Source of the DNA: Alopecurus myosuroides
Lineage: Eukaryota; Streptophyta; Magnoliopsida; Poales; Poaceae
DNA length: 64,000 nt
Direction of reading: 5' to 3'
Assembly (NCBI GenBank): GCA_028641055.1
Contig: CM054057.1
Span: 402,866,814 to 402,930,813 of the forward strand
This document shows, one piece after another, positions 47,086-58,160 of this stretch. Both the position numbers and the translations under genes were made by a program. Under the pieces are notes generated by a model, which was given only the letters and a program-made list of their open reading frames with translations, made no database searches and was not told where the DNA came from. Numbering within the stretch: position 1 is the first letter of the stretch; each line of letters starts with the position of its first letter.

Positions 47086-47572
47086 CCCCCCTACCCAGAC
47101 CGATGCGGAAGGAGGCGCACCCAGCGCAACGACCTCAGCCCATCACGCGGAGGCTGAAGAATGAGCGGAAGAAGGCCACCAAGGGCTTGACACCGAGGAA
47201 AGCTTCGCACCAGAACGCGAAGATGGCCAGGTTCAGAATGGAGTTGGGATGAAGATGAAGGGTGTGGATTTGTTACCATTCCAAGATGACCAAAAAGAAG
47301 GTGGAGAAAGGAGGAATCATGCCACCGAAGAGGGTGTGGAAGAAGAAGGCGTAGGCGGCCGCTAGGAGGGAGTTGAGTCGGGCCGACCCAACAAAGAGGG
47401 AGGTGGCCCCATGTTCATTGGTGGAGGAGGCCACCGTCGGATGCACCCTCTCCAGAGAAGCCCCCGCATGGATGCGGGACGGTTCCAAGATCGAGCGTGG
47501 CCGTGATGGCGAAGGTTTCGCCGCGACAATCTTCTTGCCTTTCGCCGCGGGAGCAGCTTTCTTGCCATCCAT
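47086..47572 (-). pseudogene. Antisense ORF of element C, N-terminal part
   Basis: Minus-strand ATG at 47570-47572 (MDGKKAAPAAKGKKIVAAKP, then SLFVGSARLNSLLAAAYAFF), a stop at 47273, and frame-shifted continuation FWCEAFLGVKPLVAFFRSFF near 47220-47150. The FLGVxPxxxFFRxFFSLR phrase recurs in grass retrotransposon proteins of unknown function. A TATA-like CATAAAGG lies at 47675-47682 on the minus strand, about 100 bp upstream of the ATG. Confidence 0.5.
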
Positions 47573-47825
47573 CTCAGGGAGAAGATCTTAGAGGAAAATG
47601 GGGGATCTGGAGAGTAAGAACTTTCCAGTCGGCAGAAGGAGAAGAGTGAGAGTGGAGCCTCAGTAAATCCGTGGCCTTTATGGGCGGGGCCCCCCATGTC
47701 GCAGGGAGCCGTTGCCTCAGGAAGGTCGTGGGTCGTGGACACGCGCCAAGGACTGGCCCGCAGCAGTTGGCCCCGCGTCTCCTCGCATCCTACAGACACG
47801 TGTGCCCTGCGGGCCCGGGGGCTAC

Positions 47826-48685
47826 TGTCGGGCCTCTGGATACCAGGGTACCCTGAGGCGATAGCTGCGGCCCAGCCCAGTACGTAGCTTGAAGGTCGAG
47901 AGTTCTGTCCACGCCAGGCGGGGTTTCCTTTCCCAGGCCCACCTGCCAGGTGGGCCTGGCCCGCTGGAGCTCCTGCCCTGGAGAGGGGTTCTACTTCGCC
48001 TTCACCCCCTTTTTGGGTATCTCCCTTCAAGAGAAGGCAGCCTACGTGCCTGTGACGACCGCTCCTCCGAGCGGTGACGGAGGCGCTGCAGAGCCGCTTT
48101 GTCCCCAGTTGCCATTCTGGTGTATAAAGGCCAGGGGTACAACTGCGGCTGCCAAAGGGGTTCCCAAAGATTTCCCCTTTGCTGCAAGAAGACCAAGGCC
48201 GCGCTACGACACGAAGGAGGCGTCACCGAGATCCCCACCATGATGCCATGGACGGTGGAGCTATCCCCCATGGACAACGACCAAGCAGGAGGCGCAGAAG
48301 TACGGGACGCTCCTCCCTTTGGCACCTTGTGGTAGCCCTTTTCCGCCAAGTGAGCGGGAAGGAGGTCCAAACACCAGTATAAGAAGGGCACCACCGGACC
48401 TTGAACAGTGGGAGCTCGAACCATCATAGAGCCCAAGTAGTCTGTTCCGAGCAGAAGCTCTCAGTTGTACTGTAACCAACACAGTGAAATCCATCAGACA
48501 ACCAGGAGTAGGGTTTTACAGCACACTGGTGGCCTGAACCTGGGTAAACTCTTTGTGTCGCCATTGTTGTCGTGCTCAAGCTTTCCTCTCGAAGCCACCT
48601 CTAGAAGCAAAGGAAGTGTGTTTAGCCCCCAGTGTTCGAACCTTTGAGAGCTATCCTGTCTAGGACAGACGAGCTCTCTCCGACA
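47826..48685 (+). repeat. 3' LTR of element C
   Basis: 860 bp from TGTCGGGCCTCTGG to CTCTCTCCGACA. Most differences from the 5' LTR are transitions. Confidence 0.9.
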
Positions 48686-48690
48686 AGCCC

Positions 48691-49440
48691 CTTGGAGAGG
48701 AGTCTTCCTCGAGGGCTCAATCGTGGATTGCTAGGGAGGACCCCGCTCTGCCCCCGCTCCATCCCCGAAAGAGCCTCACCCATTGGGAGAAAACCCATGT
48801 GTGGGTGACGGTCTGGCCCCTACGCGGATGATGAAGGCACCGCAGGGGACATAGCAGCTTTGGCACAATTGCCATTCTCGTGTATAAAGCGCAGAGCTCC
48901 GCTGCGCGCACCAAAGCCCGGTCTGAGGTTTTCCTCTTTGCTGCAAGGAGACCGAGTCCGTGCTACAAGACGGAGGCGGAATCACCGGGGTCCCCCACCG
49001 CGATGCCATGGACGGTGGAGCTGTCCCCCATCGACCAAGACCATGCAAGAGGCGCAGCAGTACGGGACGCTCCACTCTTTGGCACCTTGTGGTATCCCTT
49101 TCCCGCCAAGTGAGCGGGAAAGAGGGCCAATCGCTGGTATAAGTAGGATACCCTCGCCACCATAGAGAGGGGAGGAGGAATCTGAGAACCAAGTAGATAG
49201 ACCACCGGAACTCCCCGTTTTACTGTAATCATCACCGTGTAGTCAACCTGACAAGCAGGAGTAGGGTTTTACACCATGACGGTACAGCCTGAACCTGGGT
49301 AAACTCTCCGTGTTTCATTTTTTCTTTTTCTTCGAGAGCTCTCCTCCCGAAGCTATTAGAGGTGTGATAGAATGTGGTTAGCCCCCAGTGTTCGAACCTT
49401 TGAGTGCTACCCTATCGTTGACAGAACAGCCACTCCGACA
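48691..49440 (+). repeat. 3' LTR of element B, second part
   Basis: Resumes the B LTR after element C (CCCCTTGGAGAGGAG) and ends CAGCCACTCCGACA. With 26399-26528 it makes an LTR of about 880 bp, close to the 904-bp LTR of E. Confidence 0.85.
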
Positions 49441-51924
49441 CCAATGGCACCACCGTTCCCCTAGGATGGGTGCACCCGGCGGTTACGTTCGGCACATGCC
49501 AGAACCAACGCACAGAGAACATCGAGTTTAACTTTTCCCACATTGGTCTCCCCTACAACGCCATCCTCGGCTACCCCACTTTGACCAAGTTCATGGCCGT
49601 CATGCACTGTGCGTCCAACCTGGTTAAAATGCCTGGCAGCAGCGGCCCTCTCACTGTCCACGGTGACGTGAAGGACGTCGTGCGCTCCATGAAGGACGCC
49701 TACAAGGAGGCAGCAGCGTCACACCCCATCAAAGAGGACAACCTCAAGTGCACTGTTGAACCCCCAAAGAAAAAGTTGTTGTTCTCTCAAGAGAAGGCAG
49801 CCACGAAGAAGTTCTCCATGAATCCTAACGGCATGGGACCTACCCTTGCCATCGGAGCCGGGTTGCCTCCGAAGTAGGAAAGCGCGTTCGTTGCCTTATT
49901 TCGGGCAAACACAGAAATGTTCGCACAAACATCGTATGATATGCCCGGTGTACCAAGGGAGGTGATCGAGCACCATCTAGCCTTGTTCCCAGGCGCACGT
50001 CACGTCAAGCAGAAGGCCCATCGCCAGGGTATCGAGAAGCAGTAGTTCATCGTCTGTGAAGTGGAGAAGCTTCTGCACGCCAAGTTCATGCGCGAGATCA
50101 TTCAAGCTGAGTGGATCTCCGACCCTGTTGTGGTCTCTAAGCACACATGCAGAGGATGACTACATGTCGACTTCACCGACCTCAACAAGGCCTGTCCTAA
50201 AGATCTGTACCCTCTCCCGAGAATCGATCCGATAGTGGACTCCACTGCCGGGTGTGATCTACTCTGCTTTCTGGACGCTTTCTCGGGATACCACTAGATC
50301 AAGATGGCGAAAGAAGATGAAGAGAAGACCGCCTTTATGACGCCATGCGGGGTATTCTGCTATGTGTGCATGCCCGTTGGCCTGAAGAACGCCGGGCCAC
50401 CTTCCGCGGTTGTTGCACATCGCCCTGGGAACACAAATAGGGAAGAATGCAGAGTCGTATGTCGATGACATCGTCATCAAGACTCGCGAGGAGCGCACGC
50501 TCATCGACGACCTCGAGGAGACCTTCCAGAATCTCCACAGGGTCAACATCATCCTCAACCCCGACAAGTGCGTCTCCGGGGTCGCAGCAGGGAAGCTACT
50601 CGACATCCTAGTATCTCGTTGCGGCATCGAGGCCAACCTCGACAAGACTCGAACCATAGAACAATTGCAGCCCCCGCAGCGGCTCAAGGACATGCAGCAG
50701 CTCACGGGATGCGTGGCATTGCTCGGGCGCTTCATCTCCAAGTTCGGTGACAAGGCTCTGCCATTCTTTAAGCTCCTCAAGCGAACATGTCCTTTAAAAT
50801 GGACTACCGAGGCGGCTTCTACATTTGAGGACCTCAAGAAGTATCTGGCAAGCCCTCCAGTATTGGTTGCCCCGTGACCACAGGAGCCGTTGCACCTGTA
50901 CCTTGCAGCCACCCCTTAGACAATCATCGATGTTCTCGTCTTGGAAATGCCAGCTGACAAGAAAAGAGCGGCCCTGCCCGGCATGGAGCCCATGCCTGCC
51001 TCTCCCCAAGAGGACACCTCTGCATGGCGAGACCTACACAAGCAGGACCCCCTCAAGACTCAAGAGAGCCCCAATGCATCGGAAGAACACACTATCGGTA
51101 TTTCTACAGTCGCTCTCGTCGAACACCCTGTCTACTTTGTTAGCACCATACTTCGAGATGCCCGCGAGAGGTAACCCGTGCAGCATAAGCTTCTGTACAT
51201 GCTCCTTGTGGCTTTAAGGAAGCTTCACCACTACTTAGAGGGACACCCCATCATGGTGGTGTCTGCGTTCCCTCTCGAGCAAATTCTGTGCAATTCCAAC
51301 GCCATGGTGCGCGTCGCGGAGTGGGTTGTTGAGATCCAGCACTTCGAGCTCCAGTTCGTCACCACCAACACAATCAAGAGAGGAGCCCTGGCGGAGTTCA
51401 ACGTAGAGTGGACCGACCCACCGCGGGCAAGAACGATGGCGAAGTTCATCAAAGGGTTGGTCTGCCGCTTTCGCGTACCCAACCGCATCATCACCGACAA
51501 CGACACGTAGTTCACAAGCGGCCTCTTCAAGTCTTACTGCGCCAACCTGGGCATCAATATTTGCTATGCCTTCGTCGCCCACCAACGCGGCAATGGCCAG
51601 GCGGAGCGCGCCCATCGAGGTCCTCAAGGGCCTCATGACGATAAGCTTCAGTAAACTCAAATCCCACGGGAAGAAGTGGATAGACAAACTTCCGTCGGTC
51701 CTATGGTCCATCCACACCACCGCAACCAAGCCCGCGGGGGCAACGCCTTTCTACCTAGTATATGGGTCCGAGGCTATTGTCCCTGCCGCACTCAAGCATG
51801 GGTCTCCCCGAGCCCTTGCCTTCGACAAGGACAAGTAGGGAGAACTCCACACCGAAGACCTACTGCTCCTCGGGGAGGCAAGAAATCGAGCCACCGTCCG
51901 TGCGGCTCAGTACCAGCAAGGCCT
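49441..51924 (+). pseudogene. Tat-like retrotransposon D, internal pol fragment
   Basis: Protease-end to integrase coding, plus strand, homologous to B. It begins mid-protease (NGTTVPLGWVHPAVTFG) exactly where the B LTR ends, so B inserted here. The linker GLPYNAILGYPTLTKFMAV follows. RT: CFLDAFSGYH at about 50265, YVDDIVIKTREE at 50460 and NIILNPDKC. Connection: LLYMLLVALRKLHHYLEGHP at 51190. A deletion at about 51420 removes the archaeal-type RNase H and the integrase zinc domain. Integrase core fragments remain: FIKGLVCRFRVPNRIITDN and WIDKLPSVLWSIHTTATKP. Stops include TAG at 49875, 50043, 50295, 51508 and 51836. Element F cuts it at 51925. Confidence 0.8.
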
Positions 51925-53670
51925 TGATACGTCATACACGTATCCATAATTTCTGATGTTCCAAGTTGTTTTCTTGTCATATGCTACATGTTTCCTTTAC
52001 ACTTTATGCTTTTTTATCGATTTCCTGGGATTAACCTATTGACAAGATGCCATAGAGCCAAATCATGTTTTCTGCTATTTTTAGTTTCAGAAAAGTTGTT
52101 CTGGAAATATTCTCGGAATTGGACGATTCGAAGCCGGGAAGTCTTAGAAAGTCGTCGTGCACACAGAGTCCAGAGGAGACCTGGAGGGGTGCCCTGGAGC
52201 CCCCACAGCATGGGTGGGCGCAGGCCCCTGGCAGCTCCCAGGGGTGGTGTGCCCCCCTGGTTGCCCATCGACATTTCCCTCATGCCTATATATTCTCCTT
52301 GAAGGGTTAACCCTAAAGACAGAAGCCTTTTCCACCAAAAACATCTACAACCGCCGTCATCGTCAACCCTAGTTTGGGAGAGTTTTGGAGCTCTCCCCGG
52401 AACCCTGCCGGGAGAGGGAATCATCACCGGAGGGCTCTACATCACCATGCCCGCCTCTAGAGTGATGCATGAGTAGTTCATCCTTGGACTACAGGTCCAT
52501 ATCAGTAGCTAGATGGTTGTTTTCTCCTCTTTATGCCTCATGTTTAGATCTTCTGAGCCGCCTAACATGATCAAGATCATCTTATTGTAATGCTACATGT
52601 TGTGTTTGCTGGGATCCGATGAATATTGAATAATATCTCCAATTATTATCAATCTATCATGTTCTTTTCATGTGTATGCTATTTATGATCTTGCATGCTC
52701 TCCGTTGTTAGTAGATGCTGTGGCCAAGTACTCCCTCCGTCCTAAATTAAATGTCATGGATTTGACAAAATCTGGATGTATCTATACACTAAAATATGTC
52801 TAGATACATCCACATTTTGATAAATCTATGACAACTAATTTGGGACGGAGGGAGTAGATGCTAGTAACTCCAAGAGGGAGTATTTATGCTCCATAGTGGG
52901 TTCATGCCTCCCTTTCGCTCACGCTCGAGTGACAGAAACGTAAACAGGTGAGGGATATGTTGTTGCCATTAAGGAGAAAACAACGATGTTTACATTACAC
53001 ACTTTGCTTACTGCAGTTATCTGTTGCTTGAAACTTAATACCCAAGGTTTGCTCGGATGACATTCTGAGGGTGGATTATTAGTCATAGATGCAGTTGGAT
53101 AACGTTCTATGCATCTTGTTGTAATGCCCGCATGAATCACATAGTAATCATCATGTCATGCATATGCACTACGGTGCAGCCTTTATATTTGTCAATTGTC
53201 GGCTGTAATTGTTTTACCCAACATGCTATCTATCTGTTTTGGAGAGACACCTCTAGTGAACTGTGGACCCCGGTCAATTTTCCTCATATTGATAATACAA
53301 CCACTGCAATCACTGTTTTCATACTGTCACTACAGTTTTCCTACTTCCATCATTGTTCTCTTTTCATCTACTGCAAACAAGTATTGTTTTCCACACCATA
53401 CGTTTAACCTCTTTACTTTCAGCAAAACCGGTGAGATTGACAACCTCACTGCTTTGTTGGGGCAAAGTGATTTGATTGTGTTGTGTAGGTTCCACGTTGC
53501 TTCTGAACCGGTAGTGCGCCTTGCCACATCAGCTGCATCAACCTTCAGAAGTGATTTCTTTCTCCTACTGGTTGATTCAACCTTGGTTTCTTTCTGAGGG
53601 AAACTTGCTACTGTGCTCTTCATACCTTCCTCTTGGGGTCTCCCAACGAACGTGTGTTACACGCGCATCA
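51925..53670 (+). repeat. 5' LTR of element F
   Basis: Starts TGATACGTCATACACGTATC and ends ACACGCGCATCA. 1746 bp including a 124-bp Stowaway MITE and its TA duplication. Confidence 0.85.
52731..52854. mobile_element. Stowaway MITE
   Basis: 124 bp with inverted ends CTCCCTCCGTCC and GGACGGAGGGAG, flanked by the TA duplication (52729-52730 and 52855-52856) typical of Tc1/mariner-type Stowaway elements. The interior is nearly palindromic (GGATGTATCTA...TAGATACATCC). Confidence 0.95.
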
Positions 53671-53680
53671 AGCTATTTTT

Positions 53681-53698
53681 TGGCGCTGTTCCCGGGGA
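53681..53698 (+). promoter_or_regulatory. Primer-binding site of element F
   Basis: TGGCGCTGTTCCCGGGGA, two changes from the Athila-type TGGCGCCGTTGCCGGGGA. It is a single copy, unlike element I. Confidence 0.8.
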
Positions 53699-53861
53699 GG
53701 AAGAGGATTTCTGTAAGGGGAGTCTCTCACTTCCAATCTCTTTACTTTCTTTTTTTGCTTAGTTTATATTTATTTTGTCTTGTTTGCTTCTGTATATCAA
53801 AAACACAAAAAATTAGTTCTTATTCTAGTTGTCTTTTTATCCTGTTTTTAATCTTGCTAAA

Positions 53862-54569
53862 ATGAGTGTTCCTGAAGCTGAGGTTCTTTCTTTTAAGCAA
53901 CAAGGAGGAGAAAGTTTGAAAGATTCCTGGTATAGAATAAGTGATGGCCATCATAGATGCACTAAAAAATATTCCACTTTAATCCTTCTTAGGAATTTTT
54001 ATATTGGCATTACTAGCTGGTATAGGTATGTTCTAAACACTCTTACAGGTGGTAAATTTCTGGGAATTCCTGCTTTGGAAACCTGTAATTTAATTGAAAG
54101 TTTAGTTGGAACACCACCTACTAAGGTTGCTAAAACTGAGATAACTTTAGATAATGTTATTGAAAAGCTAAACTATATGGAGAAAAATTTCCCAAATTTC
54201 CTTGAAAATGCTAGTAAATTCAATGAATCAATAGTAAGTATCAATAAGAGAACTACTATTTTAGAGGCTAGAAATAACCATGATAGTCAAAACATGAGGA
54301 TTCGTAAATTAGAGGAGGCTATGGAAATATTAAGTTCAAGTATTTATGCTCTTAAGTTTAAGAGGGAGAAAACTTTTATGGGAAAAGAGCAAAAATTTAT
54401 GTTTGTCCCCAAGGTGCCTAAACCAAAACCCCCTAATGTGCTTAAAATTGATAAAACTTTTAGTGAAACTAAAAGTGATTTGAATGTTGAATCATCTTCA
54501 GGGGTACCTAAAGTACCAATTGTGAAAAGTGGTGTTTGGGAGGAAATTATTGATTTGGATCCTTCTTGA
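53862..54569 (+). CDS. Athila-type gag-like ORF of element F
   Basis: 235 codons from ATG 53862 (MSVPEAEVLSFKQQGGESLK); an in-frame ATG at 53829 exists, but the MSVP start fits the leader better. KQQGGESLKDSWYRISDGHH and LLRNFYIGITSWYRYVLNTL are the signature of the gag C-terminal half in Triticeae Athila-type elements. A Lys/Glu-rich coiled-coil-like part and a Pro-rich KVPKPKPPN tail follow. The N-terminal gag domain and zinc knuckle are missing. The frame is open, with no stop. It could still supply a structural protein to a non-autonomous element, but no protease, RT or integrase is nearby. Confidence 0.65.
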   Translation: MSVPEAEVLSFKQQGGESLKDSWYRISDGHHRCTKKYSTLILLRNFYIGITSWYRYVLNTLTGGKFLGIPALETCNLIESLVGTPPTKVAKTEITLDNVIEKLNYMEKNFPNFLENASKFNESIVSINKRTTILEARNNHDSQNMRIRKLEEAMEILSSSIYALKFKREKTFMGKEQKFMFVPKVPKPKPPNVLKIDKTFSETKSDLNVESSSGVPKVPIVKSGVWEEIIDLDPS

Positions 54570-56884
54570 CTTGAAAATACTTGATTCTATTTCTCTGGGC
54601 CTAGCTAAAAGGCGTTAAAAAGGCACTTCTTGCGAGATAACCCATGGTTTTATTTTTGCTTTTTTTCTCTGTTTTTGTTTGAGTCAAGGTGTTGTTTACT
54701 TCTGTAGCAATCCTTTGTACCTTTATTTTCATGTATTAGTTATGCCAAGTAAAGTTTCTAGCGAAAGTTGGTGTTGGTTTTGGATTTCTGCGCAGGAAAC
54801 ATATTTCTGCTGTCCACCGTAAAAAATCGCATAATTCACAAAAACATCAAAATGACTTGACAATTCTTTTGATCATTCCTCATCTAATTCCGAAACTTTT
54901 TTGTTCTTTACATTTTTTGATTTGAGCAACGTAAGTGTCCCAAAAAAATTCGTCTTTACACACAGTTCTGATTTTGTTAGATTCTGCCTGTTTACTTGTA
55001 TTCCCTGTTTTACTATGTCGAGTGGATTTATTTGCTCCACGAAACATCAGTGGCTGTAGCTAATGTTTAAAAGTATCAATAATGCTTGTGTCCATGCAGG
55101 ACATGGATTTTTTTAATTGTGCACTAACCCTCTAATGCGAATTACATTGAGTGTGGTGTGAAGGAAGTTTTCAAGGGTCAAGAGAAGAGGGTGATATAAT
55201 GTGATCAAGAAGAGTACAAAGCCAAAGCTTGGGGATTCCCCCGTGGTTCATATAAGAAATTCCTAAGAAGACCCAAGCGTGTAAGCTTGGGGATTCCAAG
55301 GCATCCCCTTCTTCATCAACAATTTACCAGGTCACTTCTAGTGAAACTTATTTTTATTCGGTCACATCATATGAATTTTATTTGGAGCGTATGTTTGTTT
55401 TTCTTTTGTTTTCTTTTGTTTTCCTTGATGCAATAATATTTCTGGAACCTAGCATTCTTTGTTTGGGAGAGAGACACGCTTCACTTTTTCATATGAATAC
55501 TCGTATTCTTAGTTTTTGTTCTAGCTGCTGCAAATCCTTTTAGCTCCTGTTTTTCATGCATCTCTTATTCAGATATGTTAGTTCTAGTAGAGTAGTATTA
55601 GCACTCTCTTGTTCCATTTCTTTATATTTGGAGAGTTTTTGTTTAGTATAAAATTCTTGGTGTTGGAATACATTAGTACAATTTTCGTGCTTATAACGAT
55701 GCAAATAGAAGCTTGTATAGACCGTGGCTAGACTTTTTCATGTCATGCTAGATGTTATTTTAATTCTATGCTTAGTGGTTGTTATTGTAGCATGGCTTTT
55801 CTCAAATAGATTAGAGTGTTTAATGTGTCATTGAAAGAATCATGAGTTATTTTTTATCATATTGAAGCATGAATTTGTTGTGTTGTCCTTCGAATGCTTT
55901 ATTTGGTTGACTTAGCGCATGCTTACACCATGTTTATGACTACAAACCAGTCACTTATAGCCTCTATGATCATTTAGTTTTTGACTTGTAATACCCTTTA
56001 TGCTTTGATTAATAATGTTTTTGTCGCTATGCATGATTATGGGCATTATTGCTCTCTTGATTTGTTGCTTCCAGTCTTTTTCTAGCCTCCACCTGTAATG
56101 AGTATGAGCTCTACTCGTGAATCCAACTCACAAAAACCAAAGTTTGCTAAATGTGTCCACCATACCTACCTACATGTGGTATTTAACCGCCACTCCAAGT
56201 AAATTTCTTATGTGCTACCTTTAAAACTTTCAAAATTATTCTTGTTTTGTGCCCCTGTTTTAGCTCATGAGGATGTGAATAGAGAATCTTTATCTCACTT
56301 GTTTATTGGACTTTACACACCTGGACTAGTGGCTTCATCCGCTTATCCAAATGATAGAAGAGCTGGCCGCGGGGTGCCTAGCCCCAAAATTGGTTACCAT
56401 AAAATTCTCTTCACTATTTTTGCCCCTGATTTATCAGTCAAAGTATAATTGTGTAAACAAAAGAGAAAGAGGGATGACCTTCTGACCCTAGTTGCGTCCT
56501 TCAATGGGAGCCGCTCTTGTGAAGTCTAGTTGGCTTGTGACGTACTGGTATTGTCTGTTTACCATTCATTAACATAAGCATACACCTCTCTAAAAAATGT
56601 TTTCAATACCTCTGTTTAATAAAATAAAAATCTCTAGCACATGCGTTAATCCTTGCTTCCTTCTATGAAGATCCTTTCTTATACTTTTATGTTGAGTCTC
56701 CGTCTTCTAACTTTATGCACAGTTGAGAGAGCATTGTTGCCATTCTGAGTTTAATGTGCATTGGTCCCATAAACTATTATTAATTTATTCATGATGTGTT
56801 ATTACATGGTCTCAAATTATCTGTTCTAGTCATCCACTTGAACTTTGAAGGTGTCCTGGCATTTATGTTTTGCCCCATTCTTAA
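54570..56884 (+). other. Non-coding 3' domain of element F
   Basis: AT-rich and without a convincing ORF; a 78-codon frame at 56212-56448 is not supported. It has the block CCTAGCTAAAAGGCG just after the ORF and two AAGCTTGGGGATTCC repeats (about 55226 and 55285). Pol is absent between the gag-like ORF and the 3' domain. Confidence 0.65.
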
Positions 56885-57788
56885 TGTCGGAGCGGCTGTT
56901 CTGTGAACGACAAGGTAGCACTCAAAGGTTTGAACACTGGGGGCTAATCGCGTTCAATCGCACCTCTGGGGGCCTCTAGATGGGAGGTCTCGAAGCAAAA
57001 ACAGTGATGACATGAGGAGTTTACCTAGGTTCAGGCCACCGAAATGGTGTAAAACCCCACTCCTGCTTGTCTGGTTGATTGCACCGTGGTGGTTACAATA
57101 CAAAAGAGAATTCCATTGATCTATCTATGTGGTGGCTTCTCTCTTCTCTCCTTTTCTCTTGTTTTCTCGTCCCTCCCTGCGGACGTAGGGGTGGTCTACT
57201 TATATTGGCGATCGGTCCTTTTTCCTACTCACTTGGCGCGAAACGGATACCACAAGGTGCCAAAGGTGCGGGGGGGGGGGGGGGCGTCCCTGCGCCTCCT
57301 GTGCGGTCCTGGTCGCCGGGGGACAACTCCACCGTCCACGGCATCATGGTGAGGGAGCCTAGTGATGCCTCCTTCTTCCTGTAGCGCGAACTCGGTCTTC
57401 TTGCAACAAAGAGGAAAGCCTTAGACTAGGCTTTGGTGCGCACAGCGGAGCTCTGCGCTTTATACACAAGAATGGCAACTATGGCCAAAGCCACTCTGTC
57501 CCCTGCGGCGGCTTCGTCATCCGCGCATTGGTCAGAGCGTCACCCTCACATTGGTTGTCTCACAACGGGCGAGGCTTCTTCTGGGAAGGAGCGGGGTCGG
57601 AGCAGGACTCCTCCCCACCGATGCGCAGTGGAGATCTCGGGGAGGGATCCTCTCCAAGGGGCCGACCTTGGTGGAGAACTGTTGGGGTTCCCTCCTATCT
57701 TGGTGGACTGGTACAGACTCCTTCCATACTTGATGGGCTGGGCCAGCAGCAGACGGCCCAGGATACCCTGGTATCCGTGGGCCCGATA
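56885..57788 (-). repeat. 3' LTR of element E
   Basis: 904 bp; on the minus strand it starts TATCGGGCCCACGG (decayed TGTCGG) and ends CGCTCCGACA. It contains a 15-G run (57270-57284, plus strand). Confidence 0.85.
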
Positions 57789-58066
57789 ATATCCCCCGGG
57801 CCCATGACGCGTGTGTTTCGGAAGGCGGAGCGGCCTGGGCCCCCTAGCTGCGGGGCCAGCCTCCCACATGGCGTGACGGTTCGCGGGAAACCCCACGATC
57901 TCCATGCGTGGGGGAAACGTCTTGTTGCAATTACTGCTCTGACCAGGCGGCTTAGAGCAGCGAGCGCCTTGTCGACTCTTCACGTCCCCTTGGGGCGCGG
58001 CCCATTCTGCCTTGCTGCTCGAGCTGGTGGAAGACCAAAGAGCACGGTGCCGTCTCTTCGCCTTGG

Positions 58067-58076
58067 CATAAATAGG
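58067..58076 (+). promoter_or_regulatory. TATA-like box upstream of the antisense ORF
   Basis: CATAAATAGG, identical to the box on the opposite strand in element B (26106-26115), 85 bp before the ORF ATG. It sits between the polypurine tract and the antisense ORF and faces away from the LTR. Confidence 0.5.
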
Positions 58077-58160
58077 AGGGGACGTCCCCTCCCCCATTAC
58101 AGCGCTGCCTTCGTCTTCCCCATTCTTTACATGAAGAGAGAAAAAGAAAGGAAACCAAGC

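Larger units (their letters stand above)
26529..48685 (+). mobile_element. Tat-like retrotransposon C (interrupted)
   Basis: Plus-strand element inserted in the 3' LTR of B. The flanks are TGCCC (26524-26528) and AGCCC (48686-48690), a target duplication with one mismatch. Order: 5' LTR 26529-27390, PBS 27393-27410, gag and protease from 27441, element J inserted at 29595-44108, end of the protease remnant near 44430, a 3' region with an antisense ORF split by a solo LTR, a polypurine tract GCCCGGGGGCTAC (47813-47825), and the 3' LTR 47826-48685. RT, RNase H and integrase are missing. The LTRs differ at about 22 of the first 200 bp, so it is an old insertion. Confidence 0.85.
51925..56884 (+). 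mobile_element. Pol-less Athila-like retrotransposon F
   Basis: Plus-strand element inserted into the integrase region of D; the 5 bp before it are GGCCT. Order: LTR 51925-53670, PBS 53681-53698, ORF 53862-54569, then 2.3 kb without pol. Its far part (56460-56884) matches H in reverse. Element E cuts it at 56885 and its 3' LTR is outside the window. Confidence 0.8.

Noticed and set aside
56212..56448. 78-codon ORF in the 3' domain of F
   Set aside because: No motif and no conserved open frame that I could see in related element H, whose overlap here is slight.
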